This document shows, piece after piece, positions 36,082-43,618 of a stretch of DNA of 64,000 bases (positions within the stretch are counted from its first letter, which is position 1; each line of letters begins with the position of its first letter). The position numbers and the translations under genes were made by a program. The notes under the pieces are model-generated. The model searched no databases, was not told the DNA's origin, and saw only the letters and a list, made by a program, of their open reading frames with translations. The stretch covers positions 4,223,001 to 4,287,000 of the forward strand of contig NZ_CP162487.1 of assembly GCF_041240605.1 (NCBI RefSeq), given 5' to 3'. This stretch comes from Xanthomonas sp. DAR 80977 (GTDB lineage Bacteria > Pseudomonadota > Gammaproteobacteria > Xanthomonadales > Xanthomonadaceae).

Positions 36082-37002
36082 ATGCTCCTTCGCCTGCCGT
36101 CGCTCGCCGCCGCCGGCGCCTCGTTGCTGCTGGCCTGCGCCGCGTACGCCGCGCCCGCAACGGACACGGCGCCGTTCCACGCCCGCGACCTGGTCGGCGA
36201 CGGCGTGTTCACCCACGGCATCGAAGGCCCGGCCAGCGGTCCGGACGGCGCGCTGTACGTGGTCAACTTCGGCCACGACGGCAGCATCGGCCGGGTCGCC
36301 GTCGCTGCCGATGGCCGCGCGACGGCGGCGCTGTTCGTGGACCTGCCCGCCGGCAGCATCGGCAACGGCATCCGCTTCGATCGCGCAGGGCGCATGTACG
36401 TGGCCGACTACGCCCGGCACCGGATCCTGCGCATCGCGCCGGACAGCAAGCGCATCGAGGTCTATGCCACGTTGCCCGGCGCGTTCCAGCCCAACGACAT
36501 CGCGATGGCACCGGACGGCACCCTGTACGCCAGCGACCCGGACTGGAAAGGCGACGGCGGCCAGCTGTGGCGCATCGACCGCGACCGCAGCGCGCACCTG
36601 ATCGAGACCGGCATGGGCACCACCAACGGCATCGAGGTCAGCCCCGACGGCAAGCGCCTGTACGTCAACGAGAGCGTGCAGCGCAAGCTGTGGGTCTACG
36701 ACCGCGCCGGCGACGGCACGCTGTCCGACAAGCGCCTGCTGCTGGCGTTCCCGGATTTCGGCCTGGACGGCATGCGCTGCGATGCCGACGGCAATCTGTA
36801 CCTGGCCCGCTACGACGCCGGCAAGGTGCTGGTGATCGATCCCGCCGGCAGGATCCTGCACACGATCGCGACCAAGGGCCGCAAGCCCACCAACGTGGCC
36901 TTCGGCGGCAAGGACGGGCGCGACGTCTACGTGACCCTGCAGGACCGCGGCGCGATCGAGACCTTCCGCAGCGATCGGCCCGGGCGCGAATACGGGCGTT
37001 AG
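36082..37002 (+). CDS. Exported SMP-30/gluconolactonase-like beta-propeller
   Basis: 306 aa. A signal peptide (LPSLAAAGASLLLACAAYA) is followed by a six-bladed propeller of the SMP-30/LRE type. Repeats include EGPASGPDGALYVVNFGHDG, GNGIRFDRAGRMYVADY, PNDIAMAPDGTLYASDPDW and TNGIEVSPDGKRLYVNES. Metal-ligand candidates are the Glu of the first motif and the Asn/Asp of the later ones. Likely a periplasmic sugar-lactone hydrolase. It is divergent from the GFOR-like gene, whose product would be a lactone. Confidence 0.85.
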   Translation: MLLRLPSLAAAGASLLLACAAYAAPATDTAPFHARDLVGDGVFTHGIEGPASGPDGALYVVNFGHDGSIGRVAVAADGRATAALFVDLPAGSIGNGIRFDRAGRMYVADYARHRILRIAPDSKRIEVYATLPGAFQPNDIAMAPDGTLYASDPDWKGDGGQLWRIDRDRSAHLIETGMGTTNGIEVSPDGKRLYVNESVQRKLWVYDRAGDGTLSDKRLLLAFPDFGLDGMRCDADGNLYLARYDAGKVLVIDPAGRILHTIATKGRKPTNVAFGGKDGRDVYVTLQDRGAIETFRSDRPGREYGR

Positions 37003-37098
37003 TCCATACAATGGCCCTGGGATGCGCATCGCATCGCGGTCTCAGTCCGCGCAATCGGCGTCGGGCATCCTGCCTGCACTGACTGGAGAGCCGCGCAC

Positions 37099-37821
37099 AT
37101 GCAGCCGATCGAACTGAAAGACCCGGCCGGCTTCGCCGACGAATTCCTGCGCCTGACCCTGTTGCAGGGCTTCCAGTCGCTGACCAAGCGCGACCTGGAG
37201 TTGCTGATCTTCGTGTTGCTGGAACGCGACGGCGCGATCTCGCGCAGCGACTCCAACAACGCGGTGGCGCTGCGCCTGCGGGTGACCCCGGCCAAGGTGA
37301 AGGGCCTGCGCCGCGACGGCTATGCGCGCTGGCGCGCGCTGGTGCCCGAGGACGGCGATGCGGCGCTGGAGCGCATCGTGGCGACCGTGCTCACCGAGGA
37401 CAACCTGCGCGCCGGGGCGAAGCACGTCAGCGAGCGCAGCAAGAAGGAGGGCTTCCTGGCGATCCGCATCGAGCATCCGGACGACCAGCAGCGCTTCGAG
37501 CAGGCCATCGTCGACGTCGGCGCGATGCCGGTGTACGAGCGCAACCGCGACGTGGTCGCGGTGCGCTTCGACACCTTGCTGAAGATCGCCGAGCGCTGGG
37601 GCTACCTGCAGCCGGAGCCGGAGAAGGTGGTGCGCGAGCTGGAAAAGCTCACCCCGACCGCCGAGGAAGTGGCGGACCTGTTGAAGAAGGACGTGGGCAA
37701 GCTACGCTGGGAGGATGTGCGCCGCGCGCTCAACAGTCTCGGCGCCAAGGCCATCGCCAGCACCGCCGAGGGCGGGCTGAAGGGATTGCTGAAGCTGGCG
37801 TTCCCGTTCATCCCCGGCTGA
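37099..37821 (+). CDS. Hypothetical cytoplasmic protein with HTH-like N-terminus
   Basis: 240 aa, no signal peptide. The N-terminus (LTLLQGFQSLTKRDLELLIF, then VALRLRVTPAKVKGLRRDGY) has the look of a winged-helix or helix-turn-helix module. The middle is mixed alpha/beta and the C-terminus (GGLKGLLKLAFPFIPG) is hydrophobic enough to contact a membrane. I do not recognise a family. The start has GGAG upstream. No operon partner; the next gene is 44 bp away and unrelated in type. Confidence 0.75.
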   Translation: MQPIELKDPAGFADEFLRLTLLQGFQSLTKRDLELLIFVLLERDGAISRSDSNNAVALRLRVTPAKVKGLRRDGYARWRALVPEDGDAALERIVATVLTEDNLRAGAKHVSERSKKEGFLAIRIEHPDDQQRFEQAIVDVGAMPVYERNRDVVAVRFDTLLKIAERWGYLQPEPEKVVRELEKLTPTAEEVADLLKKDVGKLRWEDVRRALNSLGAKAIASTAEGGLKGLLKLAFPFIPG

Positions 37822-37864
37822 GCCTGCCGCATCCCTGTCCACGTTCGCACCATCGGAGTCCGTT

Positions 37865-38275
37865 GTGTCCATGCACCACCGTTTGTCCCTCCTCGTCGCC
37901 GGCCTGCTCGCCACCGCCATCGGCGCGGCCGCCGCGCAGAACCTGCAAGCCACCTCCAGCGCCATCACCGAACCGTTGCGCGACGTGCCGGCGAGCGTGG
38001 TGCTGGCGCAGCCGCTGAGCAGTGGCGAGGTGACCCACCAGGTGCGGCTCGACGTCCCGCACGGCGAGGCGCCGGTCACCGTGCGCACGGTCCAGCCCGA
38101 CCACGTCGCCGGCAACTACCGCATCGACTTCGACGCGCTGGACAGCGACCACGACGGCTACATCAGCCGCAGCGAAGCGCAGGCCAACCCGGCGCTGGCC
38201 GACGAATTCGACTCGCTGGACCCGCAACGCCGCGGGCGCCTGAGCCGCGAACAGCTGGCCGGCTGGCTGAAGTAG
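37865..38275 (+). CDS. Exported EF-hand domain protein
   Basis: 136 aa from a GTG with GGAG 6 nt upstream; an ATG two codons later is possible. A signal peptide (LSLLVAGLLATAIGAAAA) precedes a linker and one canonical calcium loop, DSDHDGYISRSE, near residue 95, with a second degenerate one (DPQRRGRLSREQ) lacking the acidic pattern. Probably a periplasmic calcium-responsive protein. It is monocistronic, followed by a REP cluster. Confidence 0.82.
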   Translation: MSMHHRLSLLVAGLLATAIGAAAAQNLQATSSAITEPLRDVPASVVLAQPLSSGEVTHQVRLDVPHGEAPVTVRTVQPDHVAGNYRIDFDALDSDHDGYISRSEAQANPALADEFDSLDPQRRGRLSREQLAGWLK

Positions 38276-38290
38276 CGCCATCGCGACTGG

Positions 38291-38702
38291 CCGCAAGTCC
38301 CTGCGGGATTCCCCTGCAGGATTCCCTGTGGGAGCGACTTCAGTCGCGACGAACAGAGCCTGCCACCGCACCGAATTTGACGATCTGTCGGGGCCGAAGC
38401 CCCTCCTACAGTGCACCCATCCAACCAATCGCACGTCCCTGTAGGAGCGGTTTCAACCGCGACGAACGAAGATATCCAGCTCCCCGGCTTCGGAAACAGT
38501 CGGGACTGAAGTCCCTCCCACAATGCACCCAGCCGGCTCGCCGCAAGTCCCTGTGGGATTCCCTGTGGGAGCGACTTCAGTCGCGACGAGCGGAGCCTGC
38601 CACCGCACCGGATTTGGCGATCTGTCAGGGCTGAAGCCCCTCCAACAGTGCACCCATCCAGCCAATCGCACATCCCTGTAGGAGCGGTTTCAACCGCGAC
38701 CG
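38291..38702. repeat. Tandemly duplicated REP cluster
   Basis: About seven REP-like units in alternating orientation: near 38327, 38388, 38439, 38503, 38565, 38626 and 38677. Two sub-blocks, 38291-38465 and 38541-38702, are near-identical and share the non-REP spacers (GAGCCTGCCACCGCACCG; AGTGCACCCATCCA), so the cluster arose by block duplication. Several units show compensated stem changes (GGGACTGAAGTCCC, GGGCTGAAGCCC). The interval 38276-38835 contains no gene. Confidence 0.85.
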
Positions 38703-38835
38703 GCGAAGCGATGGCTATTCGGACGCCTCGCGCTATCGGAGCCGATGATCCAAGCCCCTGCGCTCCAACCACAACAGCCGCAGCGCCTGCCGCTCCCGCA
38801 GGAGCGACCAACGCCTCTCGCCCCACCCCGGATCG

Positions 38836-40014
38836 CTACACCCCCGACGCGCGCTTCCAGAACCCGTGCATCAGCATCGGCAGCTTGCCGGCCAGGCCCA
38901 GCAGCGGGCCGCGCAGCAGGGTCAGGTGCATCTCGTCGTTGGAGAACAGCCGGTTGATCGTGTCGAACCCGTAGGCGGCCACGGTGTTGTCGCTGCGGCG
39001 GCCGCGCGCCCAGCGCGCCAGCCGGTGCGGTGCCGACCAGTCGACCCGCCGCGCCTGCGCCTGCCGCACCTGCGCGGCCAGCGCGGCGACGTCGCGCAGG
39101 CCGAGGTTGACGCCCTGCCCGGCCAGCGGATGCACCACGTGCGCGGCATCGCCCAATACCAGCAGGCGGCCACGGTGGTAGTCCTCCACCAGTTGCCGGC
39201 GCAGCGGGAAACCGACCCGCGGCGACAGCGCGCGCACCGCGCCCAGCCGCGCGCCGAAGGCCTGGGTCAGTTCCGCCCCGAACCCGGCATCGTCCAGCGC
39301 CAGCACCCGCGCCGCCTCGGCCTCGGGCAGGGTCCACACGATCGAACTGCGGCCGTCGGCGAACGGCAGGAACGCCAGCGGCCCGCCGGGCAGGAACCGC
39401 TGCCAGGCGGTGTCCGCATGCGGCAATTCCGTCTGCACGAAGGCGACCACGCCGCGCTGGCCGTAGTCGTGCGCCGGCGCCTCCAGCCCGGCCAGGCCGC
39501 GCAGCGTGGAATCGGCGCCGTCGGCGGCGATGGCCAGGCGCGCGTCGAGCCGGCTGCCGTCGTCCAGGCGCAGGCGCACGCGCTCCTCCGCCATCTCCAC
39601 CGCCTCGACCCGCGCCGGACAGTGCAGTTGCACCCCGGCCGCCGGCAGCGCCGCCCACAGCTGCTCGACCAGCAAGGCGTGCTCGACGATCCAGCCCAAC
39701 TGGTCGCGGCCCAAGGCATCGGCATCGAAGTCCAGTTCGCCACCGCCACCGGCATCCCACACGCGCATGCGCCGGTAGGCCTGGGCGCGCCGCGCCAGTA
39801 TCTGCGGCCACACGCCCAGCGCCTGCAGCAGCGCCGCATTGTCCGGAGCGAAGGCGTACACGCGCAGGTCCGGCTCGGCCGGCGACCAGCGCGGCGGCTC
39901 GCGGCCCTCGACCAGGGCCACCGCCAGGCCTTCGGCGGCCAGCGCCAACGCGCAGGCCGCGCCGACCACGCCGCCGCCGACCACCACCACGTCCAGCACG
40001 CCGCGCCGGCTCAT
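38836..40014 (-). CDS. UbiH/UbiF/UbiI-family FAD monooxygenase
   Basis: 392 aa from the ATG at 40014, which overlaps the upstream ubiH stop (ATGA). A class A flavin hydroxylase acting on ubiquinone precursors. FAD motifs are VVVVGGGVVGAACALALAAE at the N-terminus, AIAADGADSTLRGLAG near 165 and LGDAAHVVHPLAGQGVNLGL near 285. Which ring carbon it hydroxylates (C5 by UbiI, or C6 by UbiF) cannot be settled by eye. Pairing with ubiH supports a ubiquinone role. Confidence 0.88.
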   Translation of the reverse strand: MSRRGVLDVVVVGGGVVGAACALALAAEGLAVALVEGREPPRWSPAEPDLRVYAFAPDNAALLQALGVWPQILARRAQAYRRMRVWDAGGGGELDFDADALGRDQLGWIVEHALLVEQLWAALPAAGVQLHCPARVEAVEMAEERVRLRLDDGSRLDARLAIAADGADSTLRGLAGLEAPAHDYGQRGVVAFVQTELPHADTAWQRFLPGGPLAFLPFADGRSSIVWTLPEAEAARVLALDDAGFGAELTQAFGARLGAVRALSPRVGFPLRRQLVEDYHRGRLLVLGDAAHVVHPLAGQGVNLGLRDVAALAAQVRQAQARRVDWSAPHRLARWARGRRSDNTVAAYGFDTINRLFSNDEMHLTLLRGPLLGLAGKLPMLMHGFWKRASGV

Positions 40015-41225
40015 GGCATGGCCTCCCGGCACAGCTGCGGCACGTCGCCGCGGAAGCCCATCGCGCCGCCGACCAGGAACGACTGCAGCGGCGCGGCCTG
40101 CGCGGCCGCCAGCAGGCCCAGGCTGCGCAGCGGGCGCAGCAGCGCCGCCGGGTTGGCGGTCAGCCGCGCCAGCCCGCCGGAGAAGGTCACGGTGCGTTGC
40201 CGGTCCTGCTCGCGGCGCTGCGCGTACTGCTGCAGCAGCACCGGCGCGCCCGGGTCGGCGCGGTCGCGCTCGATCAGTTCGGCCAGGGTCAGCGCGTCGC
40301 GCAGGCCCAGGTTGAAGCCCTGCGCACCCAGCGGGTGCAAGGTCTGCGCGGCGTTGCCGAGCAGCACCGCGCGCGCATCGGTGAGGCGCCCGGCCAGCAC
40401 CTGCACGATCGGGTAGGCGCTGCGCTCGCCGCTGCCCAGCAGGCGGCCGACGCGCCAGCCCAGCGCGTCCTGCAGGCGCTGCAGCCAGGCGGCCTCGTCG
40501 AGCGCGGCCACCGCGTCCGCGGCTTCGGCGGCGACCGCATGCACCGCGCCGTAGTGGCGGTCGCCGCGCGGCAGCAGCGCGGTCGGGCCGTCGTCGCGGA
40601 AGCGTTCGTAGGCGGTGCCGTCGGGCTGGCGGCTGCCGCGCACCCGCGCCACGAACAGGGTCTGCTGGAAATCGTGGCGGGCGGCGTCGATGCCCAGCGC
40701 GCCGCGCACCGCGCTGGCGCTGCCGTCGGCACCGACCAGCAGGCGCGCCTGCAGCACCTGGGTGGCGCCGTCCTGGGCGATGCGTAGCTGCCGCAGCGAT
40801 GCATCTTCGCCCGGCTCCAGCGCCAGGAACTGCGCCGGCCGGTAGCGGCTGACGTGGCTGGCCTCGGCCAGCCGCGCCTCCAGCGCCTCGCCGAAATCGC
40901 GCGCCACCACCACCTGCCCGAACGCCTCGCGCCCGTAGTCGGCCGCGTCCAGCCGCACCCGGCCGAAATCGCCTTCGCGGCTGACGTGGATGCGCCGGAT
41001 CGGCCCGGTCGGCGTGCGCAGCCGCTGCATCACCCCCAGCGCGCCCAGGGCGTTGACCGTGGCCGCGGCGAAGCTGAGGTTGCGCTGGTCGAACACCGGC
41101 GGCAGTGCGCCCGGCGGCGCGGCCTCGACCAGGCCCACGTCCACGCCCAGGCGGTCCAGCGCGATGGCCAGGCTGGCGCCGACCAGGCCGCCGCCGACGA
41201 TCACTACGTCATGTCGTTTGCTCAT
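40011..41225 (-). CDS. ubiH: 2-octaprenyl-6-methoxyphenol hydroxylase
   Basis: 404 aa FAD monooxygenase for ubiquinone ring hydroxylation. Motifs are VVIVGGGLVGASLAIALDRL at the N-terminus, FDQRNLSFAAATVNALGALG (the UbiH-type RxxxL segment), LVGADGSASAVRGALG near 170 and GNAAQTLHPLGAQGFNLGLR near 300. It lies first in a two-gene operon with a second hydroxylase and is divergent from the membrane protein at 41411 across 185 bp that should hold both promoters. Confidence 0.9.
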   Translation of the reverse strand: MSKRHDVVIVGGGLVGASLAIALDRLGVDVGLVEAAPPGALPPVFDQRNLSFAAATVNALGALGVMQRLRTPTGPIRRIHVSREGDFGRVRLDAADYGREAFGQVVVARDFGEALEARLAEASHVSRYRPAQFLALEPGEDASLRQLRIAQDGATQVLQARLLVGADGSASAVRGALGIDAARHDFQQTLFVARVRGSRQPDGTAYERFRDDGPTALLPRGDRHYGAVHAVAAEAADAVAALDEAAWLQRLQDALGWRVGRLLGSGERSAYPIVQVLAGRLTDARAVLLGNAAQTLHPLGAQGFNLGLRDALTLAELIERDRADPGAPVLLQQYAQRREQDRQRTVTFSGGLARLTANPAALLRPLRSLGLLAAAQAAPLQSFLVGGAMGFRGDVPQLCREAMP

Positions 41226-41410
41226 CCGCCCATGATACGACCGGCGTCCGAATCGTCGGTGATCGCAGCGCCATGCCGGCTGCGTCCGCCGGTCGCGCGC
41301 AGCGCCGCGGCGCGGTCGCCATCGCCACCGGCGCGGCCCGCCGCCGGGCGCGCGCCCAGGCCCGCCGCTTCCAGTAGAATCGGCGGCCTCCGTACCGGTG
41401 CCCGCCCGCC

Positions 41411-41995
41411 ATGACCCCTTCCAGCCACCGCCTCCCCGCCCTGCTCCTGCTGGCAGCGCTGCTGGCCGCGACCCGCATCAACCACTTCGGCGCGATTCCG
41501 GACGCCTCCTGGGCGGTGTTCTTCGTCGGCGGCTTCTACTTGCGCGGCTGGACCCGCTGGGCGTTCCCGGGGCTGATGGCGCTGGCGGTGCTGGTCGACT
41601 ACCTGGTGATCCGCGGCCAGGGCCTGAGCTTCTGGCAGCACTACTGCGTCTCGCCGGCGTACTGGTGCCTGATCCCGGCCTATTTCGCGCTGTGGGCGGG
41701 CGGCAGCTGGCTGGCGCGGCGCTACCGTGGCGCCGACTGGCGCGCGCTGGGCCTGACCGCGGCCAGCCTGGTGGTCGCGGTGGCGGTGTGCCACCTGATC
41801 GCGCAGGGCAGCTTCTACTGGGTCAGCCGCAGCGTGCCGAACCCGACCGTCGCCGGCTGGTGGCAGAACTACAGCGACTGGCTGCTGCCCTACCTGGGCA
41901 GCGCGGCGCTGTACACCGCGCTGGCCGCGGCGATCCAGGTCGGCGTCGAGCAGCTGGCGCGGCTGGGCCAGCGCGGCCAGCCGGCCGGCCACTGA
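41411..41995 (+). CDS. Multi-pass inner-membrane protein, ECF-S/DUF6580-like
   Basis: 194 aa with about five or six hydrophobic helices (PALLLLAALLAATRINHFGA, SWAVFFVGGFYLRGWTRWAF, SLVVAVAVCHLIAQGSFYWV). The general layout resembles substrate-binding components of ECF transporters or DUF6580 proteins. It is 21 bp upstream of a cobalamin adenosyltransferase, so a link to corrinoid uptake is plausible, but no ECF ATPases are present in the window and no corrinoid-specific motif was seen. Confidence 0.65.
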   Translation: MTPSSHRLPALLLLAALLAATRINHFGAIPDASWAVFFVGGFYLRGWTRWAFPGLMALAVLVDYLVIRGQGLSFWQHYCVSPAYWCLIPAYFALWAGGSWLARRYRGADWRALGLTAASLVVAVAVCHLIAQGSFYWVSRSVPNPTVAGWWQNYSDWLLPYLGSAALYTALAAAIQVGVEQLARLGQRGQPAGH

Positions 41996-42016
41996 GCCAG
42001 GGCCTGGCAGCCGGCG

Positions 42017-42571
42017 ATGGGCAATCGTCTTTCCAAGATCTACACCCGCACCGGCGACGACGGCAGCACCGGCCTGGGCGACGGCAACCGGGTCGGCAAG
42101 GATTCGGCGCGGGTGGCCGCCTACGGCACCGTGGACGAGGCCAACTCGGCGATCGGCGTGGTCCTGGCCTGTGCGCTGGCCGACGACGTGCGCACCCTGC
42201 TGACCGCGATCCAGCACCAGATGTTCGACCTCGGCGGCGAGCTGTGCATCCCCGGCCATGCGGCGATCCACGACGCCGACATCGACGCGCTCGAGCAGCA
42301 CCTGGACCGCTACAACGACACCTTGCCGGCGCTGAAGGACTTCATCCTGCCGGCCGGCGGCGAAGCCGCGGCACGCTGCCACCTGGCGCGCACCATCGTG
42401 CGCCGCGCCGAGCGCGAGACGGTGGCACTGTCGCGCCAGGACGCGGTGCGGCCGCAGGCGGTGCGCTACCTCAACCGCCTGTCCGACCTGCTGTTCGTGC
42501 TGGCGCGGGTGCTGGCCCGGGCCGACGGCCAGGGCGAGGTGCTGTGGCGCCACGACCGCCGCCAGGCCTGA
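42017..42571 (+). CDS. PduO-type cob(I)alamin adenosyltransferase
   Basis: 184 aa trimeric enzyme that adds the 5'-deoxyadenosyl group from ATP to cob(I)alamin. The ATP-binding N-terminal motif is SKIYTRTGDDGSTGLGDGNR. RRAERETVALSR near 135 and RYLNRLSDLLFVLARV near 155 are the other signatures. Follows the membrane protein closely and precedes an HDAC-family gene by 35 bp. No cobalamin riboswitch was seen upstream. Confidence 0.93.
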   Translation: MGNRLSKIYTRTGDDGSTGLGDGNRVGKDSARVAAYGTVDEANSAIGVVLACALADDVRTLLTAIQHQMFDLGGELCIPGHAAIHDADIDALEQHLDRYNDTLPALKDFILPAGGEAAARCHLARTIVRRAERETVALSRQDAVRPQAVRYLNRLSDLLFVLARVLARADGQGEVLWRHDRRQA

Positions 42572-42605
42572 GCGGCGTCGGCGGCGTGCGGACCGGGCGG
42601 CAAGC

Positions 42606-43511
42606 ATGCTGATCTATACCCATCCCGCCTGCCTGGGCCACGAGCCCGGGCCGGAGCACCCGGAGCGGCCGGAGCGCCTGCAGGCCGTCACCGGCGCGCT
42701 GCGCGAGGCCTTTCCCGAGCTGGAATGGCGCGAGGCGCCGCTGGCCAAGCTCGGCGACCTGGCCCGGGTCCACGAGCGCGAGCTGATCGACAGCGTCCTG
42801 GCCGACATCGACGGCAAGCGCATGCTCGACGTGGACACGGTGATCTCGCCCGGCTCGCGCGCCGCCGCGCTGCGCGCCGCCGGCGCCGGGCTGGCCGCCG
42901 TGGACGCGGTGCTGCACGGCGCGACCGACACCGCCTTCTGCGCGGTGCGCCCGCCCGGCCACCACGCCACCGCCGCCACCGCGATGGGCTTCTGCCTGTT
43001 CAACAACGTCGCCGTCGCGGCCGCCCACGCCCGCGACACGCATGGCCTGGAGCGCATCTCCATCGTCGATTTCGATGTGCATCACGGCAACGGCACCCAG
43101 GCGATCTTCGAGCGCGACCCGCGCGTGCAGTACCTCAGCACCCACCAGTCCGGGCTGTTCCCCAACTCGGGCGGGGTCCACGACCGCGGCGTCGGCAACC
43201 TGCACAACGCGCTGCTGCCGCCGGGCAGCGGCGGCTTCCGCTTCCGCAACACCTGGGCCGACCAGATGCTGCCGCTGCTGGACGCGTTCAAGCCGCAACT
43301 GCTGCTGATCTCGGCCGGTTTCGATGCGCACATGCGCGACCCGCTGGCCGACCTGATGCTGGAAACCGAGGATTTCGCCTGGCTCACCGCGGAGCTGCGC
43401 GCGCTGGCGCAACGGCATGCGCGCGGCCGCGTGGTGTCGCTGCTGGAAGGCGGCTACGACCTGCAGGCGCTGCGCGAATGCAGCGTCGCCCACGTCGACG
43501 CGCTGCGCTGA
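42606..43511 (+). CDS. Histone-deacetylase family (acetoin utilisation/polyamine amidohydrolase type)
   Basis: 301 aa zinc-dependent deacetylase. Key motifs are RPPGHHATAATAMGFCLFNN with the paired His, IVDFDVHHGNGTQAIF with zinc ligands Asp and His, SAGFDAHMRDPLADL with the other zinc Asp, and GGYDLQAL at the end. Substrates in bacteria include acetylated polyamines and protein lysines; which applies here is unknown. Ends at a GC hairpin before lptD. Confidence 0.92.
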   Translation: MLIYTHPACLGHEPGPEHPERPERLQAVTGALREAFPELEWREAPLAKLGDLARVHERELIDSVLADIDGKRMLDVDTVISPGSRAAALRAAGAGLAAVDAVLHGATDTAFCAVRPPGHHATAATAMGFCLFNNVAVAAAHARDTHGLERISIVDFDVHHGNGTQAIFERDPRVQYLSTHQSGLFPNSGGVHDRGVGNLHNALLPPGSGGFRFRNTWADQMLPLLDAFKPQLLLISAGFDAHMRDPLADLMLETEDFAWLTAELRALAQRHARGRVVSLLEGGYDLQALRECSVAHVDALR

Positions 43512-43532
43512 GCGCCGCCGGGGGATGAACCC

Positions 43533-43552
43533 CGTCCCCTGCCCGGGGGACG
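43533..43552 (+). terminator. Hairpin after the HDAC-family gene
   Basis: CGTCCCC/GGGGACG stem with a 6-nt loop, without a T tract. Probably weak termination or mRNA protection between the deacetylase gene and lptD. Confidence 0.4.
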
Positions 43553-43558
43553 CCTTCA

Positions 43559-43584
43559 TTGCCCCTATGCATGGGATGGGGCAA
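43559..43584 (+). other. Leader hairpin upstream of lptD
   Basis: TTGCCCC pairs with GGGGCAA across a 12-nt loop, 35 nt before the GTG chosen as the lptD start. It contains the alternative in-frame ATG at 43571. If transcribed it would occlude that ATG, favouring the GTG. Confidence 0.4.
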
Positions 43585-43618
43585 GCTAGCGGTCGTTTTA
43601 GCCCGATACCTGACGCGC

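Noticed and set aside
41996..42016. A cobalamin riboswitch before the adenosyltransferase.
   Set aside because: The gap is only 21 bp, and no B12-box-like sequence was seen in the 185 bp before the membrane protein gene either.
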